64,000 nt of DNA from Planctomycetota bacterium (GCA_026692905.1 JAPLNL010000119.1:1-64000), one strand, 5' to 3'. Shown: positions 44,760 to 54,457, counted from the first letter of the stretch. Numbers and translations: made by a program. The notes: generated by a model from the sequence alone, not told the origin.

Positions 44760-46120
44760 ATACGAAGTGTTGGTTACATGCTCGTTTTTCGTTTTTATGC
44801 ATCTGGACCGGTATGGCTGCACTCGCTTGTTGCCAAGCTCAAGAAGCTGTAACTCCCAAGTCAGAGTCGGTCGCGTTCGATGACTTCTTCGTCGATAAAG
44901 CCCTTCGGCTGGAACTGTATCAGTGCGGCGATGCGAGGGAAATGACCACTACTCTCCAGACTCTAGCCGAGGAACCATGCTGGCCAGAGAACCCCAACAG
45001 TCTCATCATGCCGTTTCCCTACGGCAAATATAGCGTCAAGGCTTGGGATGCAGCCTCCAATCGTTTGGTCTATGCCAAAGGCTTGGACTCCCTCTTTGCC
45101 GAATATGCGACCACCAAGCCTGCCCTGTCCGGCACCAAACGAGTCATTCAAACGACAGCCCGTATTCCCATGCCCAAGGCAGCGGTCAAGCTGACGATCG
45201 AACGTCGCAATGGAGACAATTCGCTGACGACCATCATGACGGAGCACTTGGACCCGTCCGACATCAGAATTCGACGCGAGTCACCCACCAAAGGGGACAA
45301 GCCATTCGAAGTTCAAAACAAAGGAGACGCTCATCACTGCTTAGACATCGTTTTCTTGTCGGAAGGATATTCAGCAACACAGGAGGACAAGTTCAAAGCA
45401 GACGTTCAAAAGATGTCCGATTATCTCTTGTCCGTCGCTCCCTACAAAGGGCTCAGTGATCGGATCAGCGTACGCGGTGTCTTCCGAGCATCGGAAGAGT
45501 CAGGAACGGATCTGCCGCATAAAGGAGTCTTTCGGAACACAGCATTGAATTCGTCCTTCAATACGCTCGACATCGATAGGTATCTTTTGCTCGATGACAA
45601 CCATCGCATGCATCAAATGGCGGCCGCGGTACCTTTTGATACGATCGTCGTGCTGGTTAATAGTACGACTTACGGCGGTGGCGCCATTTGCTTGGACTAT
45701 TGCGTAACCACCACCGACCACCCGAGTAGTCCGATGGTCTTCGTGCACGAACTCGGTCATTGCTTGGCCTATTTAGCGGACGAGTATGTTGGCAATGTCT
45801 CGTACAACGACATTTATCCCGAAGGAGTCGAGCCGGTCGAGCCAAACATCACGCGACAATTGGAGCCCGATAAGATCAAATGGAAATCGTTCCTTAGCAA
45901 GGACGTCACGTTGCCGACCAAGAGCAGTCGCGAAACCCGAGCCGAGCGAACTGTCGGTGCTTTCGAGGGAGGAGGTTATCTTTCGAAAGGTATGTATCGC
46001 CCGCAAGCCGGTTGCTGGATGGGCAGTGCCAATCCCAAAGAAGGCTTCTGCGTGGTATGCGACGACGCGATCCAGCGTATGATTGATTTCTACACCAGCA
46101 AGCCAGAGCTGCCAAAGTAA
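44756..46120 (+). CDS. secreted M64 family metallopeptidase
   Basis: A 454-residue exported protease resembling the IgA peptidase M64 family. A signal peptide covers about 1-29 (hydrophobic core ending QAQ). The zinc-binding motif HELGHCLAYLADEY is near residue 330, and the M64 flanking blocks DIVFLSEGYSA, FRASEESGTDLPHKG and the C-terminal AGCWMGSANP are present. A beta-rich N-terminal region (about 60-170) probably forms the family's accessory domain. Its ATG overlaps the stop of the Cys-rich feo protein (ATGA), so it is made from the iron operon. It may degrade host or environmental protein under iron limitation; that role is inference. Confidence 0.88.
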   Translation: MNTKCWLHARFSFLCIWTGMAALACCQAQEAVTPKSESVAFDDFFVDKALRLELYQCGDAREMTTTLQTLAEEPCWPENPNSLIMPFPYGKYSVKAWDAASNRLVYAKGLDSLFAEYATTKPALSGTKRVIQTTARIPMPKAAVKLTIERRNGDNSLTTIMTEHLDPSDIRIRRESPTKGDKPFEVQNKGDAHHCLDIVFLSEGYSATQEDKFKADVQKMSDYLLSVAPYKGLSDRISVRGVFRASEESGTDLPHKGVFRNTALNSSFNTLDIDRYLLLDDNHRMHQMAAAVPFDTIVVLVNSTTYGGGAICLDYCVTTTDHPSSPMVFVHELGHCLAYLADEYVGNVSYNDIYPEGVEPVEPNITRQLEPDKIKWKSFLSKDVTLPTKSSRETRAERTVGAFEGGGYLSKGMYRPQAGCWMGSANPKEGFCVVCDDAIQRMIDFYTSKPELPK

Positions 46121-46396
46121 TTGACGGTTGCCGGCATTCGTCGCCTGTGCAATTAGCCATTGGGCGACAGCCCCGGCTTTCGAGGGTTCTCGACATCGTC
46201 GAGGGGCGGGTGAAGTGCCAACAACTATTGCAAAAGTCAGTTCACCCTCCCCGGGCGTCGATCCGGCCAATGGGTCTGATGGCAAAAAGCAAGCTAGGCA
46301 GCGTGCTCAGCGGGTCAAATAGTAACTCGATCTTCCAGAGATGCTAAAGGGTGTTATTATGAAGTGCCTTTGATCTTCCTTTATTGACGTTGGCCC

Positions 46397-47386
46397 ATGA
46401 ACTCAGAGCAAACTGCCGTCTCCATCGCAATCTACCACGAACACCCGGACTGGTTTCGTCCCCTGTTTCTTGAACTGGAACGACGTGGGGTTGATTATGT
46501 TCGAATTGACCCTCGCAAACACTCGTTTGATCCCAGTGAATCCGTTGTTCCGTTTTCACTTCTGTTCAATCGAATGAGCCCATCGGCATATCTTCGCGAT
46601 GGAGTTCAAGGGATGTTCTACACGCATGCGTATTTGGCACACTTGGAGCGGTTAGGAATTCCCGTCATCAACGGAGCGAAAGCCTTTGCGGTTGAAACAT
46701 CCAAGGCCCGGCAGTTGACGATCCTAGAATCACTTGGATTGGACTATCCAAAAACGAGGATCGTTAACCATTCGAGCCAGATTGCTCAGGCCGCAAGCGG
46801 CTTGAGGTTTCCCATTGTGGTGAAGGCGAATATCGGTGGAAGCGGTGCGGGAATTGTTAAGTACGATTCACCGGAGAGTTTAGCTGCAGATATTGCCGAC
46901 TCCAAAATCAACCTTGGCATTGACCATACTGCGCTTATCCAAGAGTTCACACCAGCTCGAGGGCAGACCATTACTCGAGTAGAAACATTGGGTGGTAAGT
47001 TTTTGTATGCGATCCAAATTCACACGTCTGGCGATTCGTTCAATCTTTGCCCGGCGGATATCTGTCAGCGGGCTGATGGAGTAGCCCTCCAACGATCCGC
47101 TTGTCCTATCGACGCGCCAAAATCGGGAATGCGAGTCAATGGATATACCCCGCCTCAGGATGTAATCAAGGCGTGTGAAGCCATTGTGCAATCGGCGGGT
47201 ATTGACGTCGGAGGAATCGAATACATGATCGACGATCGCGATGGCAGACTTGTGTATTACGATGTAAATGCCCTTTCCAACTTTGTAGCGGACGCGACTC
47301 AAGTCGTCGGCTTCGATCCGTTTGCTAGGCTGGTAGATTTTCTCGAGGCGACCTCGGTGTCGGGCAGCTTGTGCCGCGAGCGTTAG
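46397..47386 (+). CDS. RimK-type ATP-grasp ligase
   Basis: A 329-residue ATP-grasp enzyme that should join a carboxylate to an amine or thiol using ATP. Features are the N-terminal pre-grasp region, then SKARQLTILESLGLDYPKT, the ATP-binding FPIVVKANIGGSGAGI (about 135-150), the QEFTPARG strand near 180, and the metal-binding end YYDVNALSNFVADA (about 295), close to the usual D...N...NP pattern. No partner peptide or amino-group carrier gene is evident. It has a 220-base gap before the flavin monooxygenase gene on the same strand. The substrate is unknown. Confidence 0.85.
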   Translation: MNSEQTAVSIAIYHEHPDWFRPLFLELERRGVDYVRIDPRKHSFDPSESVVPFSLLFNRMSPSAYLRDGVQGMFYTHAYLAHLERLGIPVINGAKAFAVETSKARQLTILESLGLDYPKTRIVNHSSQIAQAASGLRFPIVVKANIGGSGAGIVKYDSPESLAADIADSKINLGIDHTALIQEFTPARGQTITRVETLGGKFLYAIQIHTSGDSFNLCPADICQRADGVALQRSACPIDAPKSGMRVNGYTPPQDVIKACEAIVQSAGIDVGGIEYMIDDRDGRLVYYDVNALSNFVADATQVVGFDPFARLVDFLEATSVSGSLCRER

Positions 47387-47431
47387 TGCTATGAACCAGA
47401 AGTTCCTTCCGGTTTTTGATAAGATTATTTA

Positions 47432-47591
47432 GCCGAAAAAAACGAAAAGAACCGAAAAAATTAGATCGAATAAATGAGTTCACGCTGATCCAAGGCTCGC
47501 CGCTACTTGATCCGTAGTCAGTTGGCTACCGAACAGAAACGTAACAAAGTAACATTGCGATTTTCTTTCGTCTTCTTTCGTTTTTTTCGGC
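47432..47591. repeat. long A-rich inverted repeat CCGAAAAAAACGAAAAG
   Basis: The left arm at 47432-47460 (CCGAAAAAAACGAAAAGAAC) and the right arm at 47561-47591 (TTTTCTTTCGTCTTCTTTCG and TTTTTTTCGG) are imperfect reverse complements about 100 bases apart. It resembles the A-rich inverted repeat at 3992-4095. It ends 16 bases upstream of the monooxygenase start, in the position of its leader. Confidence 0.6.
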
Positions 47592-47607
47592 AAACACAAC
47601 CCTTTAT

Positions 47608-48675
47608 ATGAGTTTTGCGATTATGCGATTTGGCTATTGGATGCCAGTGTTCGGTGGATGGCTTCGAAATGTTGAAGACGAATCGATGGAGGCGACGTGG
47701 ACGTACGCAAAAAAACTTGCCATTCGGAGTGAACAAATAGGCTACGACCTTTCGCTCGTTGCGGAATTGAATCTGAATGACATCAAGGGGGAAACTGCAC
47801 CATCGCTTGACGCTTGGAGTACGGCGTCGGCATTGACGGCGGTCACCGAACGCATGGAGTACATGGTTGCCGTAAGACCTACTTTTCATTCACCAGCCTT
47901 GTTGGCAAAGCAGGCAGCCAATATTGATCATATCGGAGGAGGCGGGAGGCTATCACTCAACGTTGTTTCCAGTTGGTGGAAGGACGAAGCGACGAAGTAT
48001 GGTATTGCATTTGACGAGCACGACGATCGATATGCTCGAACCGAGGAGTGGTTGCAAGTCGTCGATAGTCTCTGGACTAGAGATGGAGTTGATTTCTCAG
48101 GTCGATTCTATCGCGTTGAAAACTCCATTTTGCAGCCTAAGCCAATAACGCGACCTCGCCCAACGATCTACGCTGGCGGAGAGTCCGAGGCCGCAAAGGC
48201 CATGATTGCAAAACGATGTGATGCGTATGTCATGCATGGCGACCCTCCCGAGAAAATCAAGTCGAAGATTGCGGATATGGAACGACGGCGCTGCGAACTG
48301 GAACTTCCGAGTATGCAGTATGGCATGGCCGCATACTCTATCGTGCGACCAACGATGCGAGAGGCCCAGCAGGAGCTGGAGCGAATCACCGACGTGAAGC
48401 AATCGGCTGCTGGCTACGAGAACTATCAGCAATGGATCGCAGGAACCCAACTTGAGCAACGCGTTTCGCTCGAGGATTACTCTGTCTCGAACCGTGGGCT
48501 CCGTGCTGGTTTGGTCGGGACACCTCAAATGGTGATCGATCAGATTGGGAGATTCAAAGAAGCGGGCATCGATTTGCTCCTATTGCAATGCAGTCCTCAA
48601 TATGAGGAAATGGAGCGATTCGCCGAGGAAGTCATCCGGCCATTTCGCAGCCATGGATTTCATCCGTGGCCGTAA
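47608..48675 (+). CDS. LLM class flavin-dependent monooxygenase
   Basis: A 355-residue bacterial luciferase-like enzyme, most like the SsuD/SfnG group that uses reduced FMN to cleave sulfonates or sulfones. Typical blocks are RFGYWMPVFGGWLRN, VRPTFHSPALLAKQAANIDHI, GGGRLSLNVVSSWWKDEATKYG, HDDRYARTEEWL, FSGRFYRVEN and RPTIYAGGESEAAKAMIA, ending with LLLQCSPQYEEMERFAEEVI. The ATG at 47608 is used; a second at 47623 is possible. No flavin reductase or sulfur transporter is nearby. The ATP-grasp gene is immediately upstream. The substrate is not predictable. Confidence 0.9.
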   Translation: MSFAIMRFGYWMPVFGGWLRNVEDESMEATWTYAKKLAIRSEQIGYDLSLVAELNLNDIKGETAPSLDAWSTASALTAVTERMEYMVAVRPTFHSPALLAKQAANIDHIGGGGRLSLNVVSSWWKDEATKYGIAFDEHDDRYARTEEWLQVVDSLWTRDGVDFSGRFYRVENSILQPKPITRPRPTIYAGGESEAAKAMIAKRCDAYVMHGDPPEKIKSKIADMERRRCELELPSMQYGMAAYSIVRPTMREAQQELERITDVKQSAAGYENYQQWIAGTQLEQRVSLEDYSVSNRGLRAGLVGTPQMVIDQIGRFKEAGIDLLLLQCSPQYEEMERFAEEVIRPFRSHGFHPWP

Positions 48676-48757
48676 AATGCCACTACTCCGCAGTTAAGGC
48701 TGCCGAGTGAAAGTTCAAGACGGACAACACCGTACGTTAGCTCTCATGCTCATCGAC

Positions 48758-49006
48758 ATGCCAAACAAAAAACCAAACCGCCGTTCATTCGTTGCCACTT
48801 CGACTTTAGCAGTTGCAGCAAGTTCACTAACATTTCAACATCCGAGAATTCATACCGAAGGCGATCTAACGATTACGGTGGATGCAAACTTGCCAAACGT
48901 GCAAAGTCTTGTTGCGTTTGGATATCAGGTTTCGGAGGGTTCCGTTGGATCGTTTAATGGCATTGAGCGTAAACCAACAGGCGAGGTGATCGCAGCCAAA
49001 AGATAG
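48758..49006 (+). CDS. small exported protein of unknown function
   Basis: An 82-residue protein with a twin-arginine-like start (KPNRRSFVATSTLAVAASS, about 6-24) and a short, polar mature part including TVDANLPNVQ. The ATG at 48758 is used; the longer frame from 48707 starts with a non-ATG codon and only adds basic residues. The mature part is too short for a known fold and could be a secreted peptide or the remnant of a larger exported enzyme. It lies 82 bases after the monooxygenase. Codon use looks normal, but evidence for a real gene is moderate. Confidence 0.5.
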   Translation: MPNKKPNRRSFVATSTLAVAASSLTFQHPRIHTEGDLTITVDANLPNVQSLVAFGYQVSEGSVGSFNGIERKPTGEVIAAKR

Positions 49007-49258
49007 TCGCTTTTCTTTTTCTCCTTGCTCAAGTGATGACCGACAGCAAAAACTCCGATTCGAACCGACAAATTTCTGTTCAACCGCGCCGGAAGCAAAG
49101 TTCTAGATTTCGGCTGCTGCCAAATTGGCCTTCGGAAAATACGACGGCACGCGTTGCCGACCAAAAATTGTCCATCTATGGAGTTCGGGCGGATGGCCTG
49201 TAAAGTATTGAGAGAGCTCTAAATTCGCTGCTTATACTGGTCTCGCTTGGTAAAGAAC

Positions 49259-50284
49259 ATGCATTTCCGATACCGCCGTGGTTTTACGCTCGTGGAACTG
49301 CTCGTCGTCATCGCCATCATCGGAATTCTCGTTGGATTGCTCTTACCCGCAGTCCAGGCTGCCCGGGAATCCGCGAGAAGGATGCAGTGCGGGAACAATC
49401 TCAAGCAAATCGGTTTGGCCTCGCTGAACTACGAGTCGGCCTTAAGGCGGCTTCCACCGAGCGCTTGTATCAATCCGAAAATCACCACGAACGCATCCTG
49501 GAGTATTCACGGTCGACTGTTCCCATATCTCGAACAAAATAATCTTGCCAACCAAATCGATCTCAGTCTGAATTGGTCAAATTTCCCTGTCATCAATGGC
49601 TATCGTGTTCCGACCTATGTTTGCCCTTCGGATCCAAAGTCAGGGACACCGCGCGACACGAGCGCGACCGGCAGCGCAGTTCAGTTCTTTCTGTACCCGA
49701 CGAACTATGCATTTAACGTCGGTACTTGGTTCGTTTATGACCCAGCAACCAACCGAGGTGGGGACGGCGCTGCCCATCCCAATTCCGACTTTAGGATCTC
49801 TGCTATAACCGACGGGTTGAGCAATACGTTGTGGTGTTCTGAGGTTCACGCATGGCAGGCGTATACCCGCAACGGAGGACCGCCAAGCACTGCCATTCCA
49901 AATACACCAGCCGAAGTCGCAGTCATCGCAAACTCGGGGGTTAAGGATCGCATTTTCCCAGATGGCACAGGCAGTGGACGCACGGAATGGACAAATGGGC
50001 ATTCGCACCATTCCTGCTTTACCGTGACTCTTCCTCCGAATACCAAAGTGCCATATTCCTTCAATGGAGTTAACTACAATATCGACTACAATTCTCGTCA
50101 AGAAGGTAGCAGTACCACTGCTCCTGGTTACGCCGTCTTGACCTCGCGGAGCTGGCATACAGGTCTGGTCCAAAGCGTCTTGCTAGATGGCTCCGTTCAA
50201 AGCTTTAGTAGTTCCACAGACCAAGCCGTGTGGCGAGCACTGGGGACGAGGGCTGGTGGTGAAGTCACCACGAATGGCTTGTAG
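49259..50284 (+). CDS. DUF1559 prepilin-like protein
   Basis: A 341-residue protein with a type IV prepilin N-terminus: a short basic leader, [18 protein letters not shown] with the Glu at +5, and then a long hydrophobic helix. The DUF1559 region follows, with [55 protein letters not shown] and the C-terminal [10 protein letters not shown]. These are very abundant in planctomycetes and may form pseudopili or surface structures. The ATG at 49259 is chosen over a TTG at 49247 because it puts the leader next to the cleavage site. A TATACT box lies at 49233-49238. It is a single gene. Confidence 0.92.
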   Translation: MHFRYRRGFTLVELLVVIAIIGILVGLLLPAVQAARESARRMQCGNNLKQIGLASLNYESALRRLPPSACINPKITTNASWSIHGRLFPYLEQNNLANQIDLSLNWSNFPVINGYRVPTYVCPSDPKSGTPRDTSATGSAVQFFLYPTNYAFNVGTWFVYDPATNRGGDGAAHPNSDFRISAITDGLSNTLWCSEVHAWQAYTRNGGPPSTAIPNTPAEVAVIANSGVKDRIFPDGTGSGRTEWTNGHSHHSCFTVTLPPNTKVPYSFNGVNYNIDYNSRQEGSSTTAPGYAVLTSRSWHTGLVQSVLLDGSVQSFSSSTDQAVWRALGTRAGGEVTTNGL

Positions 50285-50421
50285 GCTCTGTGTTGGCTCT
50301 CGAGGGACATCGTAGGTAATAAATAGCTACCGTTGCACTTAGCTTGTGATTGCCATTTGGATAATGCCCAACGGCTCATTGAACGGTATTGCACTTGGCG
50401 ATGTGCTTAGCCGAAATCCGA

Positions 50422-51720
50422 TTAGCGGACTGAAGGATAGATCACTAGACCGAGGATGGCCGCAGCAAGCACAACAATTGGCTCTGGCAGTTTCTTAAAA
50501 CGGAGCAAAACCGTAATGGTCACCAACAACAATCCGATCTTGGGCCATTCCGGAATCCAGTCGATTGTGAAAATGGTTCGCCGTCCTAGCACGACGCATG
50601 AACCTGCAATCGCGCCCACAGCTGCCGCCGTTACGCCATCGACGAAGGCAACAAGACTCGGTCGCTTGCCATATTTTTTGAAGTAGGGAGCCGGAAGAAT
50701 GGTGAAAAGATAACAAGGCAGAAACGTCGCGAGCGCTGCGACGGAGGCACCCAAAAAACCAGGACCAAATCCGCCATCCCTTCCTGTGACGATGTAGCCG
50801 ATAAATCCAACGGTAATGACAACGGGCCCTGGAGTGATCATCGCAACGGCGACTGCATCGAGAAACTCTTGATCATTGAGCCAAGCATATTCCTTGACCA
50901 CTCCACCATAAAGAAAAGGGACGATGGCCAGACCGCTTCCAAAAACGAATGCCCCAGCTTTGGCGAAGAAGATTGCAATTTGAGTCAGCAACTCACTTAA
51001 CGGTGCTTTAGCGGACGCAATCAGCATGAATGGCTGGATCGAAATACTTGCGACGGTCGACTTCGTTTTGCGCCACCATGGAATCCGAGTCGAAAGAACC
51101 AAGAATCCAGCACCAATGAAAAGCAGGATATTTTCGTTCTCTGTAATGAGCGTCGTAACCGCACTCACTAAGTAGATCGCCCAAAGGATTTTTTGCTTTC
51201 CGAGTGTTTTCTGAGTGAGTTTGTACGCACTGATCGAAATAATGCCGATGACGGACGCCCCGACACCATAGAATACCGCTTGCATCCATCCTATCCCGCC
51301 AAATCGAAGGTAGGCCCAGCCTAGGGCAAGCACCATCAGGAAAGATGGCAGCACAAACGCGCTGCCAATTACGGCGGCACCAAGAACCCCATAATGAACG
51401 TACCCGAGGTAAATTGCGAGTTGGGCCGCCAACGGACCAGGCATCAGTTGCGCGAGCGTCAAGCCCTCTTTGTATTCCGTCTCCGAAATCCATTTCCGAT
51501 CTTCAACCAGATCACGGTGCATGTATCCGACTAAGGCAACCGGCCCGCCGAATCCGAAAGTACCGAGACGCAACGCGTATTTTGTCAGCTCGCTGAGATG
51601 GTAGCAGGGGTTAGCGGAAGAATCCGTCAAGATTATTGTTCCATCATTTCCAATCGAGTAGCCATGGTTACTCAAATGTAGCTTATTTGATAAGGATGTA
51701 CATCGACGGTTTGCGACCAA
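50422..51720 (-). CDS. chrA: chromate transporter, two-domain ChrA
   Basis: A 432-residue membrane protein of the CHR family, which extrudes chromate. It is the long form made of two homologous halves (about 45-215 and 235-432), each beginning with a FxxGG-type motif: LGTFGFGGPVALVGYM in the first and AFVFGSGLAIVPFLYG in the second, with the TPGPV motif in the second. The TTG at 51720 lies two bases after the dgkA stop; a TTG at 51630 would shorten the N-terminus by 30 residues and is also plausible. It closes a run of minus-strand genes. Whether it acts on chromate here or on another oxyanion is unknown. Confidence 0.9.
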   Translation of the reverse strand: MVANRRCTSLSNKLHLSNHGYSIGNDGTIILTDSSANPCYHLSELTKYALRLGTFGFGGPVALVGYMHRDLVEDRKWISETEYKEGLTLAQLMPGPLAAQLAIYLGYVHYGVLGAAVIGSAFVLPSFLMVLALGWAYLRFGGIGWMQAVFYGVGASVIGIISISAYKLTQKTLGKQKILWAIYLVSAVTTLITENENILLFIGAGFLVLSTRIPWWRKTKSTVASISIQPFMLIASAKAPLSELLTQIAIFFAKAGAFVFGSGLAIVPFLYGGVVKEYAWLNDQEFLDAVAVAMITPGPVVITVGFIGYIVTGRDGGFGPGFLGASVAALATFLPCYLFTILPAPYFKKYGKRPSLVAFVDGVTAAAVGAIAGSCVVLGRRTIFTIDWIPEWPKIGLLLVTITVLLRFKKLPEPIVVLAAAILGLVIYPSVR

Positions 51721-51722
51721 AA

Positions 51723-52124
51723 TTATGGTATTGCCAGCTTCATGAGATACGGGCCGAAGACGATTGAACCGACGAGGCCAGCCCCCACTGCTGCAATCAG
51801 AACGGCTCCCGCCGCCACGTCCTTACATTTGCCCGCCAGCGGATGGAATTCTGGAGAAACTAAGTCGGTTAGCAACTCGACGGCTGTGTTCAATGCCTCG
51901 GCGGTCCAGACGACCGTAAGGCATACAACCACGCAACACCATTCTGTGTTTGCTATACGAAAAGTCAAACCCATCAACAAAACGACAATCGTTGCAACAG
52001 CATGAAGCCAAGCGTTATGCTGTGATCTCAAAACATGCTTTATGCCTCGAAAGGCGTACTCAAAGCTCTTCCGCCGGTCTAGCCACGAAAATTTTTTCGG
52101 CTGGTCATTTGGTATGAGCTTCAT
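51723..52124 (-). CDS. dgkA: diacylglycerol/undecaprenol kinase
   Basis: A 133-residue trimeric membrane lipid kinase. Three hydrophobic segments and the motif AEALNTAVELLTDLV (about 74-88), with the catalytic Glu, identify it. The Pro-rich cytosolic N-terminus and SFEYAFRGIKHVL are typical. In many bacteria this family phosphorylates undecaprenol or diacylglycerol for envelope lipid recycling. It starts nine bases after the stop of the large permease gene, so it is likely in that operon, and chrA follows two bases later. Confidence 0.93.
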   Translation of the reverse strand: MKLIPNDQPKKFSWLDRRKSFEYAFRGIKHVLRSQHNAWLHAVATIVVLLMGLTFRIANTEWCCVVVCLTVVWTAEALNTAVELLTDLVSPEFHPLAGKCKDVAAGAVLIAAVGAGLVGSIVFGPYLMKLAIP

Positions 52125-52133
52125 CTGGCTAGG

Positions 52134-54452
52134 TTATAAATCCTGACGCGACAGATACCAGCAGCTCAAAGTCAGCAAGGCGACAATGAACAAAGAGTTG
52201 GTCCATATCGGTTTCCACGGATCTGTCTTAATCGTCGCAGTCTCTAAATCAGCACGGTTTACCGCTAGTGTCTTGTTCTTTGGGTTTTCAAGCACATACG
52301 AAATGGTGTCGTAAACCGCAGCCGGTTTTGGATTCACTTCGTAAAACGGACTGATAGCGTAAGTGAAAATCAATTCGGTAATGCTCGATTTAGGACGTAA
52401 AGATCGCTTGGAAGTGTTGGCTGGCAAATCCCAAAGGTCAGCCTTCTTAAAGGAGTGAGCGACCCAAAGTTGTCCGTTTGAGGCAAAAGAAATAGCATGT
52501 GCATTCCCTTGCCCGACGAGCGATGGCGCTGTGGCCTTGTCGGTCTGCGGTTCGTATCTCCAAACCGTACCGTCAGTTGACAACAGAACCATATTGCCGC
52601 TGCTATCCGCAACAATCTGCTTGACCGTGATCTCTCCCAACTCCTCCAGTTTTCTTCGGATCTGCATTGTTTCCACATCGATCAAGATAGGTTTCATCCC
52701 GTTGGGACATACGATGCAGTTCTTGTCGCTGGTGCCGATGGAGGCTACCGTTTCCGCTGGTAGGTCAAGTTCAATCTCTGTTTCCTGAATGAGTTTGTCC
52801 CCATCCGATTTCCAACGACAGACTTTCCCATTGGAGTACGTAAGCAAGTACTGGAACGACGGTGAAGCGGCCACATCAAGCGGTTTCGGAAGTTTCCAAT
52901 TTTTGTCCGTCATTTGGACGAACGCTTCGCCAGGCAGAGTCGGCATGGCGCCTATGTTTCCCAACCAAGATAGCCCACTTAAGGCGGACTTTCGCTCTTC
53001 TGCTTGGGCTGCTCCTGCTGGATTGAATCGAAAGACACCACTTTCGCTCAGAATTGCCAAAGAATCTTTCCACCGAAATATTTGCAACGGGTCCGACGGC
53101 AGCTCAGGCCCACTATCCATGCGGCTGTCTTCCCAGATTTTCGAAGAAAAAGTCTTGTCCATCGGGTCCGCCAACTCTGGAGTTCTCGCGAATTCGAGTT
53201 TGGCGTTTTGGTTTCCGCCCATTCCGAAGGGATTGAATCGCGGCCTCGCAAAGTAAATGGCCTTTTCGTTCTCAAGCCATACAAGACCCATGACCTTTTG
53301 GCCATCAACATCACCGTATGCCGACTTCCAAGCGTTCGATTGCTCATCCCATATTTGAACACGACCTTGTTGCGTCGTGAGCAAAACCGTGTCCTTGACT
53401 GCGTAGATGCGTTGGGTCTGAGGCACGACGTGTAGGAACAAGTCAAAGTAAAAATGGATAAGACCAACGCAAACGCATATGCCGGCAAAAAGTGCAGTGA
53501 TGACAACGCAAATGATCGGGTTCTTCCATATCAATCCAGCAAGGGCGGAAACCGAGTAGAAAATCATGAACGTGAAGATAAAAATGGGGATGCACCATAG
53601 GATACCTGCGTTCCAAATATCCAGCCTGATTCCGGCATAGAGATACAACCCAACCAGTAGATAGATGATATTGAACGCAACAAAGATGCAGCCTCCCAAA
53701 AACTTCGTCAAGAAAAGTAGGTTTCGCGACAAAGGCTTGCTCAGCAGCAAATGCAAGGAACCCGTTTGAAACATATCCGGGATCATCGAGCTGGTGATAA
53801 TGATCGCGACAATCATGGCTCCGATACCGAGCCCGAATCGCATAACCAGCGGAATAAAGGCGGACTCGATAACTCCCTTTAGTAGCCGTTCCGATAGCGG
53901 GATCGCTCCCCCCAATTTGATTCCAGCATAGGTGATCCATGTCGCCTGCCCGGTCGCCGCCCGAATCGATCCTGGGAATGCAAAATTAATCAGGCCTCGA
54001 TTGAGCTGTTCCAACTCGGCAGCCGTTCGGTTCTCGTTTTCGATAAGCGTCTTCATTTCTTTACGGCGGTCTGCATTCGGCCAAGCCTCTTTGTCGTAAA
54101 GATCTTTGTTGGTCAAAAGCTTATTGAACGCATCGGTAAGAAGCCCCGTGAAAATGCGTCTCTTGTTGGCTTGCCTCTGAGCGAGAATGCTCTTGAATTC
54201 CTCGTCCAGCTTGGCGAAGACAGCCTTTTGTGCTCGCGTACCTTTGCCAGCCGACGCATTGGCAAGATTGTCCAGAACGAGTCTTGGGTTTTCAATGTCG
54301 GCAAAGGTGAAAGCATAGCTTTCTCCCCTCGAAAACGACAAAGGAAACAACGCGGCCAAGATCAACGTCCAGGCAGCGAGCAATATCCAAAGAACCTTGG
54401 AACGTACCGACTCTTGAAAACTGTCGTAAAGGACAGCAAAGTAAGGTTTCAT
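52134..54452 (-). CDS. ABC-2 type permease with extracytoplasmic beta-propeller-like domain
   Basis: A 772-residue membrane protein. One helix lies at about 20-40, then a charged region to about 170, then five or six helices (about 185-335) with FQTGSLHLLLSKPLSRN, a typical ABC-2 segment. From about 345 to 700 the chain is soluble and repetitive in a WD40/propeller-like way (for example VWRYEPQTDKA, LWVAHSFKKADLWDLP). A last helix near 750-765 returns the C-terminus to the inside. So a large domain is held on the outer face of the membrane. It starts five bases after the ATPase gene at 54458, and dgkA follows nine bases later. Substrate unknown. Confidence 0.82.
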   Translation of the reverse strand: MKPYFAVLYDSFQESVRSKVLWILLAAWTLILAALFPLSFSRGESYAFTFADIENPRLVLDNLANASAGKGTRAQKAVFAKLDEEFKSILAQRQANKRRIFTGLLTDAFNKLLTNKDLYDKEAWPNADRRKEMKTLIENENRTAAELEQLNRGLINFAFPGSIRAATGQATWITYAGIKLGGAIPLSERLLKGVIESAFIPLVMRFGLGIGAMIVAIIITSSMIPDMFQTGSLHLLLSKPLSRNLLFLTKFLGGCIFVAFNIIYLLVGLYLYAGIRLDIWNAGILWCIPIFIFTFMIFYSVSALAGLIWKNPIICVVITALFAGICVCVGLIHFYFDLFLHVVPQTQRIYAVKDTVLLTTQQGRVQIWDEQSNAWKSAYGDVDGQKVMGLVWLENEKAIYFARPRFNPFGMGGNQNAKLEFARTPELADPMDKTFSSKIWEDSRMDSGPELPSDPLQIFRWKDSLAILSESGVFRFNPAGAAQAEERKSALSGLSWLGNIGAMPTLPGEAFVQMTDKNWKLPKPLDVAASPSFQYLLTYSNGKVCRWKSDGDKLIQETEIELDLPAETVASIGTSDKNCIVCPNGMKPILIDVETMQIRRKLEELGEITVKQIVADSSGNMVLLSTDGTVWRYEPQTDKATAPSLVGQGNAHAISFASNGQLWVAHSFKKADLWDLPANTSKRSLRPKSSITELIFTYAISPFYEVNPKPAAVYDTISYVLENPKNKTLAVNRADLETATIKTDPWKPIWTNSLFIVALLTLSCWYLSRQDL

Positions 54453-54457
54453 TGATG

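Noticed and set aside
48758-49006. The small exported protein considered as a ribosomal-peptide precursor for the ATP-grasp ligase.
   Set aside because: It has a Tat-like signal rather than a leader with a recognisable core repeat, and a monooxygenase gene separates it from the ligase.
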